Shown here piece by piece: positions 53,720 to 63,064 of a stretch of DNA of 64,000 nt (positions are counted from its first letter, which is position 1; the number at the start of each line of letters is the position of its first letter). The stretch covers positions 1-64,000 of the forward strand of contig CAJNDL010000004.1 in assembly GCA_905221505.1 (NCBI GenBank), written 5' to 3'. Source of the stretch: a bacterium. Its GTDB lineage: Bacteria > Bacillota > Bacilli > Lactobacillales > Streptococcaceae. The notes beneath the pieces were generated by a model. That model saw only the letters and a program-made list of their open reading frames with translations. It had not been told where the DNA came from and did no database searches. The position numbers and the translations under genes are program-made.

Positions 53720-55667
53720 GTCTCATATTATTGAATTGCCAGAGGTGTTGGCAAACCAGATCGCGGCGGGAGAGGTTATCGAGCGTCCAGCTAGCGTTGT
53801 TAAGGAGCTGGTAGAAAACGCCATTGACGCGGGCTCTAGTCAGATTATCATTGAGATTGAGGAAGCTGGTCTCAAGAAGATTCAAATCACAGATAATGGT
53901 CATGGAATTGCCCACGATGAGGTGGAATTGGCCTTGCGTCGCCATGCGACCAGTAAGATAAAAAATCAAGCAGATCTCTTTCGGATTCGGACGCTTGGTT
54001 TTCGTGGTGAAGCCCTGCCTTCAATCGCTTCTGTTAGTGTTTTGACTCTGTTAACGGCGGTAGATGGTGCGAGTCATGGAACCAAACTAGTTGCGCGTGG
54101 GGGAGAAGTCGAAGAAGTAGTCCCAGCGACTAGTCCTGTGGGAACCAAGGTTTGTGTGGAGGACCTCTTTTTCAACACGCCTGCCCGCCTCAAGTATATG
54201 AAGAGCCAGCAAGCGGAGTTGTCTCATATCATTGATATTGTCAACCGTCTGGGATTGGCTCATCCTGAGATTTCCTTCAGTTTGATTAGTGATGGCAAGG
54301 AAATGACGCGGACAGCAGGGACTGGTCAACTGCGACAAGCTATCGCAGGGATTTACGGTTTGGCGAGTGCCAAGAAGATGATTGAAATTGAGAATTCTGA
54401 CCTTGATTTCGAAATTTCAGGCTTTGTTTCCCTGCCTGAGTTGACTCGGGCTAATCGCAACTATATCAGCCTCTTCATCAATGGCCGTTATATCAAGAAC
54501 TTCCTGCTTAATCGTGCTATTTTAGATGGTTACGGCAGCAAACTCATGGTGGGACGTTTTCCACTGGCTGTCATTCACATCCATATCGACCCTTATCTAG
54601 CAGATGTCAATGTGCATCCAACCAAGCAAGAGGTGCGGATTTCCAAGGAAAAAGAACTGATGACGCTGGTTTCAGAAGCTATTGCAAACAGTCTCAAGGA
54701 GCAAACCTTGATACCAGATGCCTTGGAAAATCTTGCCAAATCGACTGTGCGCAATCGTGAGAAGGTGGAGCAGACCATTCTCCCTCTCAAAGAAAATACT
54801 CTCTACTATGAGCAAACTGAGCCGTCAAGACCTAGTCAAGCTGAAGTAGCTGATTATCAGGTAGAATTGACTGATGAAGGACAGGATTTAACCCTGTTTG
54901 CCAAGGAAACCTTGGACCAGTTGACCAAGCCAGCAAAACTGCATTTTGCAGAGAGAAAGCCTGCTAACTATGACCAACTAGACCATCCAGAGTTAGATCT
55001 AGCTAGTCTTGATAAGGCTTATGATAAGCTGGAGCGAGAAGAATCATCCAGCTTCCCAGAGTTGGAATTTTTCGGCCAGATGCACGGGACTTATCTCTTT
55101 GCCCAAGGGCGAGATGGGCTCTATATCATAGACCAGCATGCGGCTCAGGAACGAGTTAAATATGAGGAATATCGTGAGAGCATTGGCGATGTTGACCAGA
55201 GCCAGCAGCAACTCCTAGTGCCCTATATCTTTGAATTTCCTGCGGATGATGCTCTTCGTCTCAAGGAAAGAATGTCTCTTTTGGAGGAAGTGGGTGTCTT
55301 TCTAGCAGAGTACGGAGAAAATCAATTCATCCTGCGTGAACATCCTATTTGGATGGCAGAGGAAGAAATCGAGTCTGGCATCTATGAAATGTGCGATATG
55401 CTGCTCTTGACCAAGGAAGTTTCTATCAAGAAATACCGAGCAGAGCTGGCAATCATGATGTCCTGCAAGCGGTCTATCAAGGCCAACCATCGTATCGATG
55501 ACCATTCAGCCAGACAACTCCTCTATCAGCTTTCTCAATGTGACAATCCCTACAACTGTCCCCACGGACGTCCTGTTTTGGTGCATTTTACCAAGTCGGA
55601 TATGGAAAAGATGTTCCGACGCATTCAGGAAAATCACACCAGTCTCCGTGAGTTGGGGAAATATTAA
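53718..55667 (+). CDS. mutL: DNA mismatch repair protein MutL (HexB)
   Basis: A 649-residue GHKL ATPase: [25 protein letters not shown] and [13 protein letters not shown] in the first 110 residues. The C-terminal dimerisation domain has the [14 protein letters not shown] metal-site motif and [12 protein letters not shown]. It couples MutS (HexA) recognition to repair. SD AAGGGG. mutS is not in the window. Confidence 0.96.
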   Translation: MSHIIELPEVLANQIAAGEVIERPASVVKELVENAIDAGSSQIIIEIEEAGLKKIQITDNGHGIAHDEVELALRRHATSKIKNQADLFRIRTLGFRGEALPSIASVSVLTLLTAVDGASHGTKLVARGGEVEEVVPATSPVGTKVCVEDLFFNTPARLKYMKSQQAELSHIIDIVNRLGLAHPEISFSLISDGKEMTRTAGTGQLRQAIAGIYGLASAKKMIEIENSDLDFEISGFVSLPELTRANRNYISLFINGRYIKNFLLNRAILDGYGSKLMVGRFPLAVIHIHIDPYLADVNVHPTKQEVRISKEKELMTLVSEAIANSLKEQTLIPDALENLAKSTVRNREKVEQTILPLKENTLYYEQTEPSRPSQAEVADYQVELTDEGQDLTLFAKETLDQLTKPAKLHFAERKPANYDQLDHPELDLASLDKAYDKLEREESSSFPELEFFGQMHGTYLFAQGRDGLYIIDQHAAQERVKYEEYRESIGDVDQSQQQLLVPYIFEFPADDALRLKERMSLLEEVGVFLAEYGENQFILREHPIWMAEEEIESGIYEMCDMLLLTKEVSIKKYRAELAIMMSCKRSIKANHRIDDHSARQLLYQLSQCDNPYNCPHGRPVLVHFTKSDMEKMFRRIQENHTSLRELGKY

Positions 55668-55671
55668 ACGA

Positions 55672-55784
55672 ATACTCTTCGAAAATCTCTTCAAACTAGG
55701 TCAGCTCTATCTGCAATATCAAAGCTGTGCTTTGAGAAACCTGTGGCTAGCTTTCTAGTTTGCTTTTGATTTTCATTGAGCATA
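55672..55784. repeat. BOX element between mutL and ruvA
   Basis: A 113-bp element from ATACTCTTCGAAAATCTC to TTTTCATTGAGCAT with a variant centre; no boxB. It would be transcribed between the two genes and lies 11 bp before the ruvA start. Confidence 0.85.
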
Positions 55785-55795
55785 GAAGGAAAACT

Positions 55796-56389
55796 ATGTA
55801 CGAATATTTAAAAGGAATCATTACCAAAATCACTGCTAAATACATTGTTCTTGAGGTCAACGGTATCGGTTATATCCTGCATGTGGCCAATCCTTATGCC
55901 TACTCAGGACAGGTCAATCAAGAAGCTCAAATTTATGCGCATCAGGTCGTGCGTGAGGATGCCCATCTACTTTATGGATTTCGCTCAGAAGATGAGAAAA
56001 AGCTCTTTCTCAGTCTGATTTCGGTTTCTGGGATTGGTCCTGTATCAGCTCTTGCTATTATCGCTGCTGATGACAATGCTGGCTTGGTCCAAGCCATCGA
56101 AACCAAGAATATTACCTACTTAACTAAGTTCCCTAAAATTGGCAAGAAAACAGCCCAGCAGATGGTGCTGGACTTGGAAGGCAAGGTAGTAGTTGCAGGA
56201 GATGACCTTCCTGCCAAGGTGGCAGTCCAAGCCAGTGCTGAAAACCAAGAATTGGAAGAAGCTATGGAGGCCATGTTGGCTTTGGGCTATAAGGCGACCG
56301 AGCTCAAGAAAATCAAGAAATTCTTTGAAGGAACGACAGATACAGCTGAGAACTATATCAAGTCGGCCCTTAAGATGTTGGTCAAATAG
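55796..56389 (+). CDS. ruvA: Holliday junction ATP-dependent DNA helicase subunit RuvA
   Basis: A 197-residue protein: the OB-fold N-terminus [20 protein letters not shown], helix-hairpin-helix motifs [14 protein letters not shown] and [20 protein letters not shown], and domain III ([20 protein letters not shown]). It binds Holliday junctions with RuvB. Start ATG 55796 with SD AGAAGGA. ruvB is not adjacent. Confidence 0.95.
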   Translation: MYEYLKGIITKITAKYIVLEVNGIGYILHVANPYAYSGQVNQEAQIYAHQVVREDAHLLYGFRSEDEKKLFLSLISVSGIGPVSALAIIAADDNAGLVQAIETKNITYLTKFPKIGKKTAQQMVLDLEGKVVVAGDDLPAKVAVQASAENQELEEAMEAMLALGYKATELKKIKKFFEGTTDTAENYIKSALKMLVK

Positions 56390-56398
56390 GAGCAGAGC

Positions 56399-56962
56399 AT
56401 GACAAAACGTTGTTCGTGGGTCAAGATGACCAATCCGCTCTATATTGCCTATCATGATGAGGAGTGGGGCCAACCCCTCCATGATGATCAAGCATTGTTT
56501 GAGTTATTGTGCATGGAAACCTATCAGGCAGGCCTGTCTTGGGAAACGGTGCTCAACAAACGACAAGCTTTCCGAGAAGCATTTCATGGCTATCAAATTC
56601 AAGCAGTCGCAGACATGACCGACACCGAACTGGAAGCCTTGCTGGATAATCCATCCATCATTCGGAATAGAGCCAAGATTTTTGCTACACGTGCTAATGC
56701 TCAAGCCTTTCTACAGTTACAGGCAGAGTACGGCTCTTTTGATGCCTATCTTTGGTCTTTTGTTGAGGGAAAAACTATCGTTAACGATGTTCCCGATTAC
56801 CGCCAAGCCCCTGCTAAAACACCCTTGTCTGAAAAATTAGCCAAAGACCTCAAAAAACAAGGTTTCAAGTTCACAGGCCCAGTCGCCGTCTTGTCTTTTC
56901 TACAAGCAGCAGGGCTAGTTGATGACCACGAGAATGATTGTGAGTGGAAAAGCGGGAATTAG
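56399..56962 (+). CDS. tag: DNA-3-methyladenine glycosylase I
   Basis: A 187-residue Tag enzyme that excises 3-methyladenine. The zinc ligands are in KRCSWVKM (Cys4), IAYHDEEWG (His) and DDHENDC (His, Cys) near the end; YQAGLSWETVLNKRQAFREAF is the conserved core. It is 9 bp after ruvA, a repair operon with mutL upstream. Confidence 0.94.
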   Translation: MTKRCSWVKMTNPLYIAYHDEEWGQPLHDDQALFELLCMETYQAGLSWETVLNKRQAFREAFHGYQIQAVADMTDTELEALLDNPSIIRNRAKIFATRANAQAFLQLQAEYGSFDAYLWSFVEGKTIVNDVPDYRQAPAKTPLSEKLAKDLKKQGFKFTGPVAVLSFLQAAGLVDDHENDCEWKSGN

Positions 56963-56986
56963 TGAGTATAGGTAACTAGAATATCT

Positions 56987-57038
56987 GACTATAACAAATA
57001 AAGCTGAGAAATTCTTCCCAGCTTTATTTGTTATAGTC
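56987..57038. terminator. Bidirectional terminator with a perfect 20-bp stem
   Basis: GACTATAACAAATAAAGCTG (56987-57006) pairs fully with 57019-57038. The right arm contains the last codons and stop of the minus-strand LD-carboxypeptidase gene, so coding and terminator sequence overlap. Confidence 0.85.
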
Positions 57039-58055
57039 AAAGCGAATGATTTGCTCCTTTGCATCTACATGGGCGTGAACTCCGAAGGGGACAATTGCTC
57101 TTGGAGTTGCATGGCCGACATTCAAATTATAGACAATCGGGATATTGCTATCAATGATATCCAATAGTGCCTCTTTATAGTCATCATAGAAAGTTTCATC
57201 CATAGGTTTTCCTACCAAGAGTCCATTGATGGCCGCGAATATGCCAGTGTCCTTTAAAGTTCGCAACATCTTTTTGAAGTCTTCTGGCTCAGGCTTTTCT
57301 TCGCTTGTTTCTAGTAAGAGGATCTTTCCTTCCCAGTCTGACAAGTCAGGGAAAAGTTTGTATTTTTGGCAGAGGTCCGTGCTATCTGCGTATCGAGAAT
57401 TGTCAAAGATATCATAGAGGGACTCAAGACAACCACCGAGGATTTCCCCCTCGAACTGGGCATTTCCTTGCAACAAGTCAAAATCAGTGTTTGCATGACT
57501 GACACGAGCTGTCCCCAGAGCCTTGGGACTAAAGTCAGCTCGTTCCTCATACCAAACGTGACTAGGGCGGATTTCTGAGATTCTTCCAGTCTCAATTAAT
57601 TCTTTAAAGTAGTGAAAGCTATAGGGCAACATCTCCTTGTCCAATTCACAAATGTCTGCTAAAAAGGATTGACCATAAAAAGTTTTAACACCTAGTTTAT
57701 GCAACATGAGATGGTTCATGGTTGTATCTGAGAAGCCAAGAAAAATCTTTTGTTTGATAACCTTTTCTAGTTGGTCATTTTCAAAAAGGTAGGGCAACAA
57801 ACGATAGGTATCATCTCCACCGATGGCGCATAGGATCATGTCGATGCTATCATCAGAAAAGGCCTGCATCAAATCCTCTGCACGGGCTTCAGGATGGTCC
57901 TTTATAAAGTCTAAGCCTTTTAACGAATGGGGTAAAAAGATAGGATTGAGTCCCAAATCCTTGAGACGTTGGACACCCAAGTCCACTTCATGTTTGACAA
58001 AGTCTTCCCCTATAATGCCACTAGACAAACTAACAATACCAATAGTAGAAACTAT
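57024..58055 (-). CDS. LD-carboxypeptidase / MccF-like S66 peptidase with ATA as best start codon
   Basis: An S66-family serine peptidase of ~343 residues: nucleophile FLGFSDTTMNHLM, AIGGDDTYRLLPYL, GEILGGCLESLY and NLNVGHATPRAIVPFGV. MccF relatives cut peptidyl-nucleotide antibiotics; LdcA relatives trim cell-wall tetrapeptides. The conserved start VSTIGIVSLSSGIIG lies upstream of the first standard in-frame start (TTG 58028). It is preceded by codon ATA at 58055-58053, exactly 5 nt after AGGAGG. An ATG between them is out of frame. Either ATA is used or the start codon is mutated. Confidence 0.8.
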   Translation of the reverse strand: MVSTIGIVSLSSGIIGEDFVKHEVDLGVQRLKDLGLNPIFLPHSLKGLDFIKDHPEARAEDLMQAFSDDSIDMILCAIGGDDTYRLLPYLFENDQLEKVIKQKIFLGFSDTTMNHLMLHKLGVKTFYGQSFLADICELDKEMLPYSFHYFKELIETGRISEIRPSHVWYEERADFSPKALGTARVSHANTDFDLLQGNAQFEGEILGGCLESLYDIFDNSRYADSTDLCQKYKLFPDLSDWEGKILLLETSEEKPEPEDFKKMLRTLKDTGIFAAINGLLVGKPMDETFYDDYKEALLDIIDSNIPIVYNLNVGHATPRAIVPFGVHAHVDAKEQIIRFDYNK

Positions 58056-58080
58056 ATCTCATCCTCCTAGAAATAGATTG

Positions 58081-58184
58081 ATACTCTTCGAAAATCTCTT
58101 CAAACCACGTCAGCTTTGCCTTGCCGTACTCAAGTACAGCCTGCGGCTAGCTTCCTAGTTTGCTCTTTGATTTTCATTGAGTAT
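58081..58184. repeat. BOX element upstream of the LD-carboxypeptidase gene
   Basis: A 104-bp boxA-boxC from ATACTCTTCGAAAATC to TTTTCATTGAGTAT, with CACGTCAGCTTTGCCTTGCC; no boxB. Confidence 0.9.
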
Positions 58185-58260
58185 GAGCCTATTTTATCAC
58201 AAAAGATAAGAGAAAGCTATGTGGGATGTCAGAGGAATACTTTTAAATCAAGAAAGTAGT

Positions 58261-58290
58261 AAAAAAGCAACCGCACCTGCAGTTGCTTTT
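58261..58290 (-). terminator. Terminator of the corA-DUF1129 unit
   Basis: AAAAGCAAC (58263-58271) and GTTGCTTTT (58282-58290), with a minus-strand T run at 58261-58266. Confidence 0.8.
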
Positions 58291-58299
58291 ATCATTCTC

Positions 58300-58977
58300 T
58301 TAATAACGTGTTGGTCCTGCACTTGCGCTACGGATGTTCAAGCGTTTCTTGAGATAGAAGCGAAGGGCTAGGAGGGCTGCTCCGATAATAGCTAGTGGCA
58401 ATGGAGTAAGTACTGGGTTAAGGCTAGCTGGTAGGAAGCTTGTTGCAAAGAAGACAAGCAACCAAAGGAACATAGAAGCTAGGATAACCAGTACAGATTT
58501 CCAGAAAGGTGGACGTTGACTGCGGTCCATATCTGGTCCATAGTATTGGTAAACAAAGTAGTACATCAAGTAGAAGGCAAATCCACCAACCAGTCCAACT
58601 AGCAAAAGAGTAATCAATCCATAGCCGAAAGCTTGATCTGCCGCAAAGAAGGTTGTGAGGGCGCTGACAAGGGCAAAGAGGCTAGTGATGAAAAGGGCTG
58701 AGTCCATAATCATGAGTTTTGGATCATCATTTTCCTTTGGATGCTCTTTTTCATATTGCTCCTTAACAGTGAAGCTGTGAGCCCAGTGGGTCGGTGCACC
58801 ATAGAGGGAACGAGCAGTTGTACCCTTAACTTGCTCCTCAAGTATTTGAGGAATAACTTCCTCAAAAATAGCCTTAATTTCAGCATCTGTTTTTCCATCT
58901 TTGATGAATTGTTGGGTAGCGATGTGGACAAACTCTTGGTTTTTCTTAGTTAATTTTTGTAGATCAATCTGAGACAT
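58300..58977 (-). CDS. DUF1129 family membrane protein
   Basis: A 225-residue protein. The N-terminal ~90 residues are helical and cytosolic (LTKKNQEFVHIATQQF). Four membrane segments follow (SALFITSLFALVSALTTFF, LITLLLVGLVGGFAFYLMYYF, VLVILASMFLWLLVFFAT, PLPLAIIGAALLALRF). It starts at MSQIDLQ, 11 bp after corA, and is probably cotranscribed with it. Function unknown. Confidence 0.8.
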   Translation of the reverse strand: MSQIDLQKLTKKNQEFVHIATQQFIKDGKTDAEIKAIFEEVIPQILEEQVKGTTARSLYGAPTHWAHSFTVKEQYEKEHPKENDDPKLMIMDSALFITSLFALVSALTTFFAADQAFGYGLITLLLVGLVGGFAFYLMYYFVYQYYGPDMDRSQRPPFWKSVLVILASMFLWLLVFFATSFLPASLNPVLTPLPLAIIGAALLALRFYLKKRLNIRSASAGPTRY

Positions 58978-58988
58978 AGGAACTCCTC

Positions 58989-59933
58989 TTAGAACCATTT
59001 TTTATGGATGAGATAGAGAGTGAGCGAGACACTCATAGCAAAGGCGATAAAGACGATTAACCAGAAGGCATTCGGCTCGCCGTTTAGGGGGATTTCATTA
59101 TCCTTAAAGTTCATCCCGTAGGCAGAGAAGACCATGGTTGGGATGGACATGACGATGGTCACAAGGGCCAAGGTCTTCATAATGTTATTCTGGTTGTTAG
59201 AAATGATAGAGGCAAAGGTCTCTGTCATAGAATGCAAGACGTTTCCATAAATATCTGCCATCTCGATGGCCTGTTGGGTTTCAATCAGGGTATCTTCAAG
59301 CAGGTCTTCGTCCTCAAGGTATTTCTTGATATTGCTGGTTGAGCTGGTCAATTTCTTAATCACGCGCTCATTTGTTTTAAGTGAGGCTTTGAAATAGACG
59401 ATGGTTTTTTCTAATTCCATGAGCTCAATCAATTCTTCATTACGAGTTGATTGATGCAGTTGACTTTCGATTTGTTCACTCTTACGGTCGATTGAACGAA
59501 GGGCTGTTAGGTAAAGCTCTGCATTGCGATAGAGAATCTGGAAGATAAAACGCGAACGCATGAAAGTGTAGAAATTACGCAAGCGACGGTTGATAAAGAC
59601 ATCGAGGACTGGTAGAGGTTCCAAACACGTAGTGATAATGGTTTCCTCGGTGATGATAATACCAAGCGGGATGGTAACGTAGTAGGTGCGGTTATTTCTT
59701 TCCTCTGTGACCGGCACGTCTACGATAATCAGAGTGTACTCGTCTTCAATGGTAATACGAGACATTTCTTCCGCATCGAGCGGTGCTCGAAGGTCGGCAA
59801 TATCAATATCGAAGGCGTTAGCGATTTCGAGTGATTCATTTTGAGTCGGATTGACGAGATTGATCCAAGTACCCGGTTCAAGTGTATCGATCTCTTTAAA
59901 TTCAGTTGTTGTAGAGAGAAAAACTTGTTTCAT
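58989..59933 (-). CDS. corA: Magnesium transporter CorA family protein
   Basis: A 314-residue protein: a large cytosolic domain, then two C-terminal membrane segments. The first, ALVTIVMSIPTMVFSA, is followed by the pore signature YGMNFKD, and the second is AFWLIVFIAFAMSVSLTLYLI. It forms a pentameric Mg2+ channel. An integrative element begins directly upstream of it. Confidence 0.93.
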   Translation of the reverse strand: MKQVFLSTTTEFKEIDTLEPGTWINLVNPTQNESLEIANAFDIDIADLRAPLDAEEMSRITIEDEYTLIIVDVPVTEERNNRTYYVTIPLGIIITEETIITTCLEPLPVLDVFINRRLRNFYTFMRSRFIFQILYRNAELYLTALRSIDRKSEQIESQLHQSTRNEELIELMELEKTIVYFKASLKTNERVIKKLTSSTSNIKKYLEDEDLLEDTLIETQQAIEMADIYGNVLHSMTETFASIISNNQNNIMKTLALVTIVMSIPTMVFSAYGMNFKDNEIPLNGEPNAFWLIVFIAFAMSVSLTLYLIHKKWF

Positions 59934-60017
59934 ACCCCTTATCCTTTCTCATTTTTCAGATTTTTTCACACCGTACTATTATACTACAAAATCGGCCTTT
60001 TTCAAAATAAATCTAAC

Positions 60018-60043
60018 AAAAATCCTGTTGCTATTGGATTTTT
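60018..60043 (-). terminator. Terminator beyond the integrase gene
   Basis: AAAAATCC (60018-60025) and GGATTTTT (60036-60043) form an 8-bp stem with T/A runs on both sides. Confidence 0.6.
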
Positions 60044-60094
60044 ACTTTGTCTTGAAATGTTGATTTTTAAATTTGCTCCCCTTTTTGCTCCCCC
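60044..60094. other. Probable attachment-site region of the integrative element
   Basis: Between the terminator and the integrase stop. It contains a near-tandem TTTGCTCCCC (60072-60081) and TTTTGCTCCCCC (to 60094). The attachment site usually lies just downstream of the integrase gene. The core cannot be defined without the other end of the element. Confidence 0.4.
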
Positions 60095-61260
60095 TATAGT
60101 GCTTTTAGTGCAGTTTCGTAGAATGATACTGCTTTTTTTGCGTTCTCTTTTGAGAGGTGGCTATATATATCCATGGTCATTGATAAAGTGGAATGACCTA
60201 GGCGGTACTGGAGCTCCTTGTAAGGTATTCCAGAGTTAAGCAAGAGACTAGCGTGAGTGTGACGGAATCCATGAAAGCCAATGCTAGGAACATCAGCACG
60301 CTTAAAATGTGTTTGCAATCTTCTTTTAAGTCTTGAACTGCTAGGATACTCATGAATGAAATCAGAAAATACTACACTTTCACGTTGCCCTATCTTCCAA
60401 GCCTCTTTAGTTTGGCGCAGTTTGTACTGCTTTAGCATGCTAACAGTCGCTTGATCTATATCTATATCCCGATAACTAGCCTTAGATTTTGGGCTATTGA
60501 TTTCTAAATCCCGATTTAGTGTTTTGGTAACATGTACCACGGCATTATCTAAATCTATATCAGACCAGGAAAGAGCTAAAGCTTCATTGATACGGCAACC
60601 AGTAGCCAATAGGAACTTATAGAGCGTCGTCTCATAGTAATAACGGTATCTATGAGTATCTAAATTATCGAGATAAGCAAGAAACTTTTTTAATTCTGGA
60701 TTTTCAAAGTGCTTTACTTTTTTCCGCTTTGCTTTCTGAGTGTTACGAGGTAAAACAACATCACGCGCAGGATTGGACGGTATAGCTTGCATGGTTACGC
60801 CATACTGTAAGATACGTTTGTTTAAAGCGTGTATCTTGTCATAGTGTAGAAAAGCCCCCTTTTCCCCTCTATTAGTCTTGTCAGCAAGTTCGTTGATAAT
60901 GGACTGGATAAGTGGAGTAGTGAGCTTATCGAGCTTGTAAGCCCCAAAGATAGGCAATATATGATTATCGATTAGCTTTCTAACATTGCCTTGAGTGTTT
61001 GGCTTAACCGTATTCTTATAACTTTCTAACCAGAGATTGGCTAATTCTTGATAGTTTTTTATGGTGCTAGCCTTTTGTCTAGTAGATCCTGCTTTTTGAA
61101 AAGCTATTTTTTCTTGATTGGCTTTCTGTTTTAATTCCTTTTGTGTCCGACCTGTTACCTTAGTTTTGACTTTCTTTCCTGTTACCTGATCAACTCCTAG
61201 ATATACATTAGCACGATAGACTTTACTACCGTCTTTTTTTATAACTTCAGTTATTTTCAT
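60094..61260 (-). CDS. int: Tyrosine-type site-specific integrase
   Basis: A 388-residue phage-type integrase. An AP2-like arm-binding N-terminus (KDGSKVYRANVYLGVDQVTGKK) is followed by a SAM-like core-binding domain (~70-170). The catalytic domain has ATGCRINEALALSW (Arg), HGFRHTHASLLL (His-x-x-Arg), YRLGHSTLSMTMDIYSH (His and nucleophile Tyr). All catalytic residues are present. It lies next to corA and would drive integration and excision of the element that runs past the end of the window. Confidence 0.93.
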   Translation of the reverse strand: MKITEVIKKDGSKVYRANVYLGVDQVTGKKVKTKVTGRTQKELKQKANQEKIAFQKAGSTRQKASTIKNYQELANLWLESYKNTVKPNTQGNVRKLIDNHILPIFGAYKLDKLTTPLIQSIINELADKTNRGEKGAFLHYDKIHALNKRILQYGVTMQAIPSNPARDVVLPRNTQKAKRKKVKHFENPELKKFLAYLDNLDTHRYRYYYETTLYKFLLATGCRINEALALSWSDIDLDNAVVHVTKTLNRDLEINSPKSKASYRDIDIDQATVSMLKQYKLRQTKEAWKIGQRESVVFSDFIHEYPSSSRLKRRLQTHFKRADVPSIGFHGFRHTHASLLLNSGIPYKELQYRLGHSTLSMTMDIYSHLSKENAKKAVSFYETALKAL

Positions 61261-61344
61261 GATGATAAACCTTTCTAAAATACATCAGCAGGCAAGCCAT
61301 TATCAAAAAGGTTTTATATCATGCTAGGGGCTACGAGAACCCCC

Positions 61345-62859
61345 TTATTTTCGTTTCATTTCTTCCAGTAAAGAATACATAGCATTAATGTGGTTATATT
61401 TTTGAAATTCAGGATCTTGGTTTTGTGCAATAAAGTATACGTATTGTCTACCAGATTTGAATTTATCGATAGCTTGTTTTTCCACTAATTTTTTTAAATA
61501 TTTTAAAATTGTATTTTTGTGGATTTTTAGTTTTTCTTCCAAAGTCTCTCTTGTTATGAAACGGTGTTCGATTATTAACTCTAATATCTTTTTCTCATAT
61601 TCGTTATCAATATCCAGGTTATCTATAAGAGAAGTATCCCATAATGTAAGTTCAACTGAGTCTAATTCAGTTCGTAAATTGGGATACTTTAAATGACTCT
61701 CTTTAACTGCTTCCATTATTTTGGGTATACCAGTTCCAGCTTTTTCACATAAATTTAAAAACCTAAAAATTTCTTGTATTAAGTAGTTTCTTGGATCAGA
61801 ATGTGCCCCACTAAAAAAGTCCTTTATGTCAATTCTAAGTGTTCCGCCATTTGTGAATATGTACCTATCAGAATATCTAATTACCATTATCCCTTTTTCG
61901 CTTTTATAATCGCTATGAATAAGGCTATTAATGAATGCCTCGCGAATTGCAATTCGTAATTTTGAAATTCCAATTCTATTCATAGAATTTTCTTGAATGT
62001 TAGAGTTGTCATTCAAAGTTAGATATAATTTTTCAATAACTAGGTAAAAGAAATTAAAAAGATTATCTTCCCCCCATGTACCATCATAAATCACACGATC
62101 TTTAAAGCGATTGTTTTCAGAAAACTCTTTTAGAACATATTCTACGTTATAGTGTGGAATAAACTCTTTTATTGAATTATGTGTACCAAAAATTAATAGT
62201 CCAGCAACTGTTGGCTTTATTTTATCGTCCTTGCGATCTCTTCGTAAAGCATTTATTTTTATTAAAAATTGTTCGTTATCCAATTTTGAAAAAGGGTGCT
62301 CTGCATTTATATTATCAAATTTTTCTCTATATAGCTTTATTGTTTCTGTATCTAAGTCTAAAATAGAAAAATCCTGAATAAGTGTGCTATCAAAACTTTC
62401 CTTAGCGGAATCTCTTAACATAGAGTTGATTTGTTCTTGTGAACATCTAAAATCTCCGGTACCTTGGCGGAAATAAGTAGATGTTACACTTTCGTTTAGA
62501 TATATTGGTTTGTCCTTATAATCAACTTTATAAATAGGGATAATGATAATACTCTTTCCTTTTTCATTTATAACTTGAACACTTTCTTCATTTATTACAT
62601 TTCTGTTAATTTTCTTAGGATTGTTAACTAAACTATATAAATCATCAAGTATTTTATCTGGATTATTGACCCCAGAAATATAAAATTCTTTATTCTGTGT
62701 ATTCTCTGATATTCCCAGAATTAGTAATCCATCATTTGTATTAGCAAAGGAGCAAATGGTTTTCATACCGTCTTTAGGGAAAGAGTTTTTAGCTTCTTTG
62801 AATTCAACCCTTTGGTTCTCCCCTGATAATAACAATTTTTGTATATCGTATTTTCTCAT
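61345..62859 (-). CDS. AlbA_2/Schlafen-like DNA-binding protein with ATPase-like and winged-helix domains
   Basis: A 504-residue protein. The N-terminal AlbA_2 domain (LLLSGENQRVEFKEAKNSFPKD, ICSFANTNDGLLILGISEN, residues ~8-60) is followed by an ATP-binding domain of the HATPase_c_4 type (LRIAIREAFINSLIHSDY, ~315-335; FTNGGTLRID). Near the C-terminus is a winged helix (FITRETLEEKLKIHKNTILKYLKKL). It starts at MRKYDIQ with SD GGAG; the upstream extension MCECVCES is only translated repeat DNA. Regulatory or anti-phage role is possible; neither can be shown here. Confidence 0.82.
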   Translation of the reverse strand: MRKYDIQKLLLSGENQRVEFKEAKNSFPKDGMKTICSFANTNDGLLILGISENTQNKEFYISGVNNPDKILDDLYSLVNNPKKINRNVINEESVQVINEKGKSIIIIPIYKVDYKDKPIYLNESVTSTYFRQGTGDFRCSQEQINSMLRDSAKESFDSTLIQDFSILDLDTETIKLYREKFDNINAEHPFSKLDNEQFLIKINALRRDRKDDKIKPTVAGLLIFGTHNSIKEFIPHYNVEYVLKEFSENNRFKDRVIYDGTWGEDNLFNFFYLVIEKLYLTLNDNSNIQENSMNRIGISKLRIAIREAFINSLIHSDYKSEKGIMVIRYSDRYIFTNGGTLRIDIKDFFSGAHSDPRNYLIQEIFRFLNLCEKAGTGIPKIMEAVKESHLKYPNLRTELDSVELTLWDTSLIDNLDIDNEYEKKILELIIEHRFITRETLEEKLKIHKNTILKYLKKLVEKQAIDKFKSGRQYVYFIAQNQDPEFQKYNHINAMYSLLEEMKRK

Positions 62860-62873
62860 TTTTTCTCCAATCG

Positions 62874-62899
62874 ATTCGCACACGCATTCGCACACGCGC
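62874..62899. repeat. 26-bp direct repeat (ACACGC-rich), copy 1
   Basis: A 26-bp unit built of two CGCACACGC-like blocks, lying 15 bp upstream of the AlbA_2 gene start. It is identical to 62962-62987, so the copies start 88 bp apart. Confidence 0.85.
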
Positions 62900-62961
62900 G
62901 GGAAAAATAGTTTATTTTTAGTTAGCTAACAGTGCTATTAAAGTTTTTTTGAGAGTAGATT

Positions 62962-62987
62962 ATTCGCACACGCATTCGCACACGCGC
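62962..62987. repeat. 26-bp direct repeat (ACACGC-rich), copy 2
   Basis: Identical to 62874-62899. The position upstream of a DNA-binding protein gene suggests operator sites. Confidence 0.85.
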
Positions 62988-63049
62988 TTCATGATTGTTG
63001 AACATTGTGGCGCGTGGGTATGGTATAGGTCGCATTTTAAATGCAAGAG

Positions 63050-63058
63050 TGGTATAAT
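63050..63058 (+). promoter_or_regulatory. Extended -10 promoter of the prophage small RNA
   Basis: TGG followed by TATAAT (63053-63058); the predicted start is near 63065. Confidence 0.6.
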
Positions 63059-63064
63059 CATGTT

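Noticed and set aside
62860-62895. Extension MCECVCESIGEK of the AlbA_2 protein
   Set aside because: It is translated from the 26-bp repeat; a proper SD (GGAG) precedes the next Met.
62874-62987. CRISPR-like repeat pair
   Set aside because: Only two repeats with one spacer-like interval, internally repetitive units and no cas genes.
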